Positions 58,105-64,000 of a DNA stretch of 64,000 nucleotides are shown in pieces. Numbering within the stretch: the stretch's first letter is position 1; every line of letters starts with the position of its first letter. Location of the stretch: assembly GCF_963666525.1 (NCBI RefSeq), contig NZ_OY762905.1, positions 4,071,501 to 4,135,500 of the forward strand, in the 5' to 3' direction. Source of the DNA: an uncultured Cohaesibacter sp. GTDB taxonomy: Bacteria; Pseudomonadota; Alphaproteobacteria; Rhizobiales; Cohaesibacteraceae. Under the pieces are notes generated by a model, which saw nothing but the letters and a program-made list of their open reading frames with translations, was not told the origin of the DNA and made no database searches. Made by a program: the position numbers and the translations under genes.

Positions 58105-59280
58105 ATGACAGACATGATTGAAAACAGGGTGCTGCCAACCGCTTCGGGCAAGGTCAGAAAAGAGAGTGCGAAAGCACAGAAAAAACGCCTCAAATATTAT
58201 TCCGCCAGTCAATGGACGCTGATCTGGTGGCGGTTCCGCCGTCATCGCGCTGCCATGGTGGCCGCTACCGTTCTGTTGCTGATGGCGCTGCTTGGTGCCT
58301 TCGCCGAATTCGTCGCGCCCTATGGACCAACCAGCCGAGACACAAAATATCTCGATGGTGCACCGCAGATCCCACTGTTTTGCGATCAGAACGGCTGTTC
58401 CTTGCGCCCCTTCGTGCATGGCGTGACGACGAAACGGGATCCCGTCACCCTGCGGGCCATATCTGTGCCAGACCCGGACAAGCGGGTCTATCTGACGTTC
58501 CTTGCGGAAGGAGAAAAGACCGATCTGCTCGGTTTCATTCCAACCAGCACCCATCTCTTCCTGCTTGATGACAAGCGGGCCAAGCTGCATCTCTGGGGCA
58601 CGGATGATCTGGGGCGGGATGTTTTCTCGCGCACCATCTATGCGACCCGCACTTCGCTCTCCATCGGCGTCATCGGCGTGCTGATCTCCTTCGTGCTGGC
58701 GCTCGTCATCGGTGGCGTGGCCGGATATGCCGGCGGATGGGTAGACAATGTCATCCAGCGCGTGACCGAGGTCATTCGCGTCGTGCCCATCATTCCGCTC
58801 TACATGGGCCTTGCCGCCGCCATGCCCAAGGAATGGTCGACCACCGAGGTTTATTTTGCCATGACGCTTATTTTGGGGTTGTTCGGCTGGCCGACGCTGG
58901 CGCGCCGCATTCGCTCGCAGCTGCTCTCCATCCGCTCCGAGGACTATGTGATCGCGGCCCGACTGGCCGGAGCGCGCCCCTTGCGCATCATATCCCAGCA
59001 TATGCTGCCCAGTTTCACCAGCTTCATCATCGTCGATCTGGTGATCTCTTTTCCCTACATGATCCTCAGCGAGACGGCCCTGTCCTTTGTCGGGCTCGGC
59101 CTGCGCCCGCCAACGGTTTCCTGGGGCGTGCTGCTGCAACAGGCGCAGTCGGTGCGGGTGATAGAGCAAACCCCGTGGCTGTTCATTCCGGCTGTGTTCG
59201 TCGTGCTCGCCGTGCTGGCCTTCACGGTGGTGGGCGATGGCTTGCGCGATGCGGCCGATCCCTATTCGGATGTGCGCTAG
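58105..59280 (+). CDS. ABC transporter permease, DppC type with enlarged periplasmic region (phosphonate locus)
   Basis: At 391 residues this is about 90 longer than a usual DppC. The extra sequence lies between the first helix (about 52-72) and the LWGTDDLGRDVFSRTIY motif near residue 165, in the periplasmic loop. It contains two Cys residues (LFCDQNGCSL). The channel half is otherwise standard, ending in ALSFVGLGLRPPTVSWG. The enlarged loop matches the enlarged binding protein and may help dock it. Confidence 0.92.
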   Translation: MTDMIENRVLPTASGKVRKESAKAQKKRLKYYSASQWTLIWWRFRRHRAAMVAATVLLLMALLGAFAEFVAPYGPTSRDTKYLDGAPQIPLFCDQNGCSLRPFVHGVTTKRDPVTLRAISVPDPDKRVYLTFLAEGEKTDLLGFIPTSTHLFLLDDKRAKLHLWGTDDLGRDVFSRTIYATRTSLSIGVIGVLISFVLALVIGGVAGYAGGWVDNVIQRVTEVIRVVPIIPLYMGLAAAMPKEWSTTEVYFAMTLILGLFGWPTLARRIRSQLLSIRSEDYVIAARLAGARPLRIISQHMLPSFTSFIIVDLVISFPYMILSETALSFVGLGLRPPTVSWGVLLQQAQSVRVIEQTPWLFIPAVFVVLAVLAFTVVGDGLRDAADPYSDVR

Positions 59281-59299
59281 GCACGGGAAGGACAGAGCC

Positions 59300-60301
59300 A
59301 TGTTGAAAGTCGAAAATCTCTCCATTTCCTTCCGCACGGATGAGGGCCTCATCACGCCGGTTGAGGATATCTCGTTTGAAGTGAGGCCGGGGCATACGCT
59401 GGGCATTGTCGGCGAGTCCGGTTCGGGCAAATCCATTTCCACCAAGGCGGTGATGCAGCTTCTGCCCGGCAACGGCATCATCTCCAAGGAAGCGAAGATC
59501 CTCTACACCGACAAATCCGGCAAGGTGCTGGACATCAACAAGCTGGGCAAGAAGGGCCGCGCCATCCGAGCCATTCGCGGCGGCGAGATCGGCATGATCT
59601 TTCAGGAACCAATGGCCTCCTTCTCGCCCGTCTATACCATTGGCAACCAGATGGTCGAGACCATTCGGCTGCACCGCAATGTCGGTCGCAAGGACGCCCG
59701 GCGCATCGCCATCGGGATGCTCGACAAGGTCGGCATCTCGAACCCGGAGGCCCGCATCGATCAGTATCCGCACGAAATGTCCGGCGGCATGCGCCAACGG
59801 GCGATGATCGCGCTGGCATTGTCCGCAGGCCCGGCCCTGTTGATTGCCGACGAACCGACCACTGCGCTCGATGTGACCATTCAGGCGCAAGTGCTCGACC
59901 TTATGCGCAAACTGCAGCGTGATCTCTCCATGGGCATGATCTTCATCACCCACGATCTGGGCGTGATCTCCCATATCGCCGATGACGTCGCGGTGATGTA
60001 TCTGGGCTCCATTGTCGAGCGTGGCCCGACTGACAAGGTCATTCATGAACCCGCCCATCCCTACACGCAAGGCCTGATCAAGGCCCTGCCGAGTGTGGAT
60101 CGCCTGCATGATCGCCTCACGCCTATTCCCGGCGACATCCCTAGCCCCAATGATCGCCCGACTGGCTGCCCGTTCCATACCCGGTGTTCCAAGATGATTG
60201 CGGGCCTTTGTGATCGCCACCAGCCGCAAATGCTGCAGGTGGGAGAGGATCACACGGTCCGTTGCTTCCTGCGTGAAAAACAGGAGAGGGCAACCGCATG
60301 A
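59300..60301 (+). CDS. ABC transporter ATP-binding protein, DppD type (phosphonate locus)
   Basis: The ATG at 59300 behind AAGGA is preferred to an upstream in-frame codon (333 residues). Walker A is GESGSGKS, the signature MSGGMRQRA and Walker [13 protein letters not shown]. The C-terminal [15 protein letters not shown] segment is the oligopeptide type. Its stop overlaps the next start. Confidence 0.94.
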   Translation: MLKVENLSISFRTDEGLITPVEDISFEVRPGHTLGIVGESGSGKSISTKAVMQLLPGNGIISKEAKILYTDKSGKVLDINKLGKKGRAIRAIRGGEIGMIFQEPMASFSPVYTIGNQMVETIRLHRNVGRKDARRIAIGMLDKVGISNPEARIDQYPHEMSGGMRQRAMIALALSAGPALLIADEPTTALDVTIQAQVLDLMRKLQRDLSMGMIFITHDLGVISHIADDVAVMYLGSIVERGPTDKVIHEPAHPYTQGLIKALPSVDRLHDRLTPIPGDIPSPNDRPTGCPFHTRCSKMIAGLCDRHQPQMLQVGEDHTVRCFLREKQERATA

Positions 60302-61479
60302 GCCCCGATATGACCGACATGAATCTGCCTGACGACCAGACAATCGCCTCATCAAAGGTGCCTGCGGGCGAGCCGGGCGGTGAGTTGCTGATCGAGGTGA
60401 AAAACCTCGAGGTTCGCTTCCCGATCCGCAAGAAGAAGCTCTTCTCGTCCGAAACCGCCTATCTGCGGGCCGTTGATGATGTCAGCTTTGATATCCGCCG
60501 CGGCGAAACCGTCGGGCTGGTGGGGGAATCCGGTTCTGGCAAGACCACCGTTGGCCGCGCCATCCTGAGGGCCATCGACCCGACCGCGGGCGATGTAATC
60601 TTTCACACCCGTGAGCATGACATCTATCTGGGGGAGCTTGAAGGCGAGGAGCTGCGCCACGTCCGCAAGAAGATGGGCATGGTTTTTTCCGAAGGCCCCC
60701 ATTCCATTGCCAACATGACAAGCGACATCCTGCGGGCCTTCCGTCCGCGCATGAGCCTTGTCTTTCAGGATCCCTATTCGTCGCTCAACCCGCGCATGAC
60801 CGTGCGTGATATCATAGCCGAACCGCTGGTTGCCTCGGGCATGATGAAGAACCGCGAAAAGATCGATGAACGGGTGCGCGATATCGCAAGCCGTTGCAAG
60901 CTCAATCTGGAGCATTTGCGCCGCTTCCCCCACGCATTCTCCGGTGGCCAGCGCCAGCGCATCTGCATCGCCCGTGCTCTGGTGACGCGTCCGGATTTCG
61001 TTGTCTGCGACGAGAGCGTCTCGGCGCTCGATGTGTCCATTCAGGCCGAGATCGTCAATCTTCTGAAAGACCTGCAGGAGGAGATGGGCGTCGCCTTCCT
61101 GTTCATTGCCCATGACCTTTCGGTGGTGGCACAGATGTCGCATCGGGTGGCGGTGATGTATGTGGGAAAATTCGTCGAATATGCACCGACCGAAAGCCTG
61201 TTCTATACGCCGCGCCACCCCTACACCCACGCCCTGCTGTCGGCCATTCCGACCATCGACCCGGACGAGACCTTCGATCCGATCCGGCTGGAAGGGGAGA
61301 TCCCCAACCCGCTGGCGGCCCCTTCGGGCTGTCGCTTCCACACCCGTTGCCCCTATGCCACGGAGCAGTGTGCCAGCACGATCCCCGAATGGCAGGAGGT
61401 GGCACCGGAGCATTTTGTCGCCTGCCACAGGGTGGCCGAATTTGATTTCTCCCGGCAGCGCAAGGATGCTCCCGAGTGA
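60298..61479 (+). CDS. ABC transporter ATP-binding protein, DppF type with insertion (phosphonate locus)
   Basis: This 393-residue ATPase starts in an ATGA overlap. Walker A is GESGSGKTT, the signature FSGGQRQRI and Walker [13 protein letters not shown]. About 40 extra residues lie between Walker A and the Q-loop (from [11 protein letters not shown] to [12 protein letters not shown]). The C-terminal [14 protein letters not shown] segment is present. It completes the importer begun at 54942. Confidence 0.93.
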   Translation: MSPDMTDMNLPDDQTIASSKVPAGEPGGELLIEVKNLEVRFPIRKKKLFSSETAYLRAVDDVSFDIRRGETVGLVGESGSGKTTVGRAILRAIDPTAGDVIFHTREHDIYLGELEGEELRHVRKKMGMVFSEGPHSIANMTSDILRAFRPRMSLVFQDPYSSLNPRMTVRDIIAEPLVASGMMKNREKIDERVRDIASRCKLNLEHLRRFPHAFSGGQRQRICIARALVTRPDFVVCDESVSALDVSIQAEIVNLLKDLQEEMGVAFLFIAHDLSVVAQMSHRVAVMYVGKFVEYAPTESLFYTPRHPYTHALLSAIPTIDPDETFDPIRLEGEIPNPLAAPSGCRFHTRCPYATEQCASTIPEWQEVAPEHFVACHRVAEFDFSRQRKDAPE

Positions 61480-61619
61480 GTTTGAAGCGAGTGAGTTTCA
61501 AGCATGAAAGGGGCGGGCAAGCGCAAGGATGCAGAGACATCCATCGGCATACGACCCCTGAAACAAGACAAGAAAACCAGATAACAACAAAAGCAATTTG
61601 AGAAAAAGAGGAACGTCCC

Positions 61620-62834
61620 ATGTCTGAACAGGACACACTGAGCCCGCTCCGGGCTTCCCCATGCGGGCTGCCCGACCCACAACTCGGTGAGCCTTTTCTG
61701 CTCACCCCCGGGCCGTTGACAACATCCTATGTTGTCAAGCAGGCGATGCTGAAGGACTGGGGCAGCTGGGATGACGATTTCCGCACCATGACCGCAGACA
61801 TGCGCCGTTGTCTGCTCGATCTGCTGGGTGATGAAAAGGACGCCTTCGAATGCATCCCGATGCAGGGCTCCGGCTCCTATCTGGTCGAAGCGATGCTCGG
61901 AACCATGGTGCCGAAGGATGGCAAGCTCCTGGTGTTGGCCAACGGTGCCTATGGCCTCAGGGCCGCCAGGACGATGGAAGTGATCGGCAGGGCCTTCCAT
62001 CTGCTGGACAAGGGCGATTATCTGCCGCCACGCGGGGCCGAGGTTGCCGAGATCCTCGCCAATGACCCGGCCATCACCCATGTGCTGGCGATCCATTGCG
62101 AAACCAGTTCGGGCATTCTCAATCCGGTCGCCGAGATTTCCGAGGCCACCTACGCGGCGGGGCGCAAGCTGCTGGTCGATTCCATGTCGGCGTTTGGCGC
62201 CGTGCCGATGGAGCCGGGCACGATCCGCTATGAGGCGCTGGTCTCCTCGGCCAACAAATGCATCGAGGGTGTCCCGGGCTTCGGCTTTGCACTGGTGCGC
62301 CGCAGTGAACTCATCGCCAACAGGGGCAACTGTCATTCCCTCAGCCTTGATCTTCATGCCCAGTGGGAAAGCATGGAGAAAACCGGCCAGTGGCGCTTTA
62401 CACCGCCAACCCATGTGGTCGCCGCCTTCCTTGAAGCCCTCAAGGCCCATCAAACCGAAGGGGGCGTCGCCGCAAGAGGGGCTCGCTATGCCAACAATCG
62501 CGACGTGATGGTGGCCGGTATGCGGGCGCTGGGCTTTGAAACCCTGCTTGACGAGCGCTGGTTGTCGCCGATCATTGTCACTTTCTTCTGTCCGGCCGAT
62601 GAGCGGTTCGAATTCAATCGTTTCTATGGCCTGATGAAAGACAAGGGCTTCATCATCTATCCGGGCAAGTTGACGGTCGTGGACAGCTTCCGCATCGGCT
62701 GCATCGGCCAGATGGACGCCCCCATCATGCGCCGCGTCGTCGCAGCAGCCCGACAGAGCCTTGAGGAAATGGGTGTGACATCGGCTGCCCCGCCCGCAGC
62801 AGCTTTTGAAGAACGCAAGAAACTGAACGCCTGA
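61620..62834 (+). CDS. phnW: 2-aminoethylphosphonate:pyruvate aminotransferase
   Basis: This 404-residue class V aminotransferase starts behind AGAGGAA. PhnW markers are the opening LLTPGPLTTS, then DWGSWDDDF, the substrate loop MQGSGSYLVEA, and PLP-binding Lys213 in SSANKCIEG. It transfers the amino group of AEP to pyruvate to give phosphonoacetaldehyde and alanine. The next gene encodes the enzyme that uses this product. The N-terminus is about 25 residues longer than minimal PhnW. Confidence 0.95.
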   Translation: MSEQDTLSPLRASPCGLPDPQLGEPFLLTPGPLTTSYVVKQAMLKDWGSWDDDFRTMTADMRRCLLDLLGDEKDAFECIPMQGSGSYLVEAMLGTMVPKDGKLLVLANGAYGLRAARTMEVIGRAFHLLDKGDYLPPRGAEVAEILANDPAITHVLAIHCETSSGILNPVAEISEATYAAGRKLLVDSMSAFGAVPMEPGTIRYEALVSSANKCIEGVPGFGFALVRRSELIANRGNCHSLSLDLHAQWESMEKTGQWRFTPPTHVVAAFLEALKAHQTEGGVAARGARYANNRDVMVAGMRALGFETLLDERWLSPIIVTFFCPADERFEFNRFYGLMKDKGFIIYPGKLTVVDSFRIGCIGQMDAPIMRRVVAAARQSLEEMGVTSAAPPAAAFEERKKLNA

Positions 62835-62857
62835 AGGCCACACAGAGGAGAAGACCC

Positions 62858-63631
62858 ATGACAGAGATCAAGGCCGTTGTGTTCGACTGGGCCGGAACGC
62901 TGGTTGACTTTGGCAGCTTTGCGCCAATGGGCGTGTTCGTCAAATGCTTCGAGCAGTTTGGCATCAAGGCCTCCATCGAGCAGGCCCGCGCTCCAATGGG
63001 GCTGCCGAAGTGGGCTCACATTCGCGCCATGATGGACGATGAAGCCATCGCGACCCAGTGGCAGGCCAAATACGGCCATGCCCCGACCGACGCGGATGTC
63101 GACAGCATCTATGAGATCTTCGTGCCGATGAACGAAAAGGTCGCTGCCGACTATGCCGACCTCGTCCCCGGCGCGCTCGAAACCATCGCCTGGCTGCGGG
63201 CACGTGGTATCAGGATCGGCTCGACCACCGGTTATACCCGATCGATCATGGAGCATGTGCTGCCTGTTGTCAAAGCGCAAGGTTTCGAGCCGGACAATCT
63301 CATCTGCGCCGATGACCTCGCCGAAGGGCGCCCCGGCCCGCTCGGCATGTATCAGACCTTTGTGGATCTGGCGGTCTATCCGCCCTCTGCGGTCATCAAG
63401 GTCGACGACACTGTGCCCGGCCTCAAGGAAGGTGTCGCCGCTGGCTGCATCACTGTCGGGCTGGCGCTTTCGGGCAATTTTGTCGGCCGGACGCCGGAAG
63501 AGCTGGCCTCCATGCCGGAAAAGGAAATTGCCAGCTTGCGACAGGCGGCAACCGTGCTACTCAAGGAGGGCGGGGCAGACCATGTCATCGATACGGTGGC
63601 TGATCTGCCAGCCCTCATCGAAACACTCTGA
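62858..63631 (+). CDS. phnX: Phosphonoacetaldehyde hydrolase (phosphonatase)
   Basis: This 257-residue HAD-family enzyme starts behind AGAGGAGA, 23 bp after phnW. The nucleophile motif is FDWAGT (Asp10). The Schiff-base Lys51 is in the cap segment PMGLPKWAHIR, which matches the PhnX pattern. It cleaves the C-P bond of phosphonoacetaldehyde to acetaldehyde and phosphate. Confidence 0.95.
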   Translation: MTEIKAVVFDWAGTLVDFGSFAPMGVFVKCFEQFGIKASIEQARAPMGLPKWAHIRAMMDDEAIATQWQAKYGHAPTDADVDSIYEIFVPMNEKVAADYADLVPGALETIAWLRARGIRIGSTTGYTRSIMEHVLPVVKAQGFEPDNLICADDLAEGRPGPLGMYQTFVDLAVYPPSAVIKVDDTVPGLKEGVAAGCITVGLALSGNFVGRTPEELASMPEKEIASLRQAATVLLKEGGADHVIDTVADLPALIETL

Positions 63632-63655
63632 TCGTCACCGGGGAGAGCCCTCATC

Positions 63656-64000
63656 ATGTCGAGACCGAATATCATTCTCATCACTGCCGATCAGTGGCGT
63701 GGCGACTGTCTGGGCGCCGTCGGGCATCCGACGATCAGGACCCCCAATCTCGATGCGCTGGCCGCCGATGCCGTGCTGTTCCGCAATCACTATTGCACCA
63801 CGGCCCCCTGTTCTCCGGCGCGGGCCTCGCTCTATACGGGCCTTTATCAGATGAACCATCGGGTGGTGCAGAACGGCGCTCCATTGGCCGATGGCCTTGA
63901 TACGCTGGCAAAGGCGGGGCGGCGGGCTGGCTACAGGCCGACCCTGTTCGGCTATACCGACACCGCGCTCGACCCGCGCGTTCTGGCACCGGATGATCCG
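63656..64000 (+). CDS. Sulfatase-fold phosphonate monoester hydrolase, 3' part outside window
   Basis: The frame starts at the ATG at 63656 behind GGGGAGAG and stays open to the window end (115 codons). It begins RPNIILITADQWRGD, the alkaline phosphatase/sulfatase fold with a metal-binding Asp. The formylglycine motif is C-S-P-A-R (Cys52). The following GLYQMNHRVVQN and GYTDTALDPR match what I recall of rhizobial phosphonate monoester hydrolase (PMH) rather than ordinary arylsulfatases. No signal peptide is present, so it acts in the cytoplasm. PMH enzymes hydrolyse phosphonate monoesters and phosphodiesters. The full length is about 510 residues in the family. Confidence 0.85.
   Translation, partial: MSRPNIILITADQWRGDCLGAVGHPTIRTPNLDALAADAVLFRNHYCTTAPCSPARASLYTGLYQMNHRVVQNGAPLADGLDTLAKAGRRAGYRPTLFGYTDTALDPRVLAPDDP

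Overview
The window looks like part of the chromosome of a marine-type alphaproteobacterium, probably in or near the Hyphomicrobiales/Rhodobacterales. This rests on moderately high G+C coding sequence with A+T-rich intergenic DNA, many LysR regulators and peptide-type ABC importers, a LuxI/LuxR pair, a complete Na+-translocating NADH:quinone oxidoreductase (Nqr) operon, and an AEP-phosphonate pathway. The genus cannot be fixed from the sequence alone. I saw no rRNA, tRNA, CRISPR array, prophage or insertion sequence.

Layout. (1) 1-11820: a cut-off LysR gene faces a co-directional block of ABC solute-binding protein, two nucleoside hydrolases, two permeases, two ATPases, a ribokinase and a DapA-type aldolase, followed by a lactate/malate-type dehydrogenase. 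This reads as nucleoside (or nucleoside-like) uptake, hydrolysis and ribose phosphorylation. (2) 11971-16085: a DUF2062 membrane protein, a CDP-alcohol phosphatidyltransferase, a PHP-type phosphoesterase and an orphan TogB-like sugar-binding protein. (3) 17007-21164: luxI, luxR and a PAS-GGDEF-EAL protein, with palindromic and tandem half-site elements upstream of luxR and luxI. (4) 21573-33912: acetyltransferase, LysR/flavodoxin divergent pair, DUF1499 protein, metallo-beta-lactamase-fold hydrolase, a split PAS protein plus soluble chemoreceptor, phosphoglucomutase, DMT and MATE exporters, a DJ-1/PfpI protein and a small membrane protein. (5) 34241-41799: nqrM and apbE divergent from nqrABCDEF. 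(6) 41888-53359: mostly housekeeping and regulatory genes, including sdaA, gcvP, an XRE-cupin regulator with a GNAT gene, DUF4424 and DUF533 proteins. A tandem 110-bp repeat carries the end of sdaA. (7) 53933-64000: a LysR gene, then a peptide-type ABC importer (688-residue binding protein, two permeases, two ATPases), phnW, phnX and the start of a phosphonate monoester hydrolase-like gene that runs off the window.

The most interesting locus is region 7. A large peptide-type importer is linked to a cytoplasmic sulfatase-fold phosphonate monoester hydrolase and the PhnW-PhnX pathway. The order of reactions suggests import of intact esters or conjugates of 2-aminoethylphosphonate, hydrolysis inside the cell to AEP, then transamination to phosphonoacetaldehyde and cleavage to acetaldehyde and phosphate. 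Region 1 has the same architecture (LysR, peptide-type ABC importer, intracellular hydrolases, downstream catabolic enzymes) for nucleoside-like substrates.

All functions come from reading motifs and gene order. No database search was run.
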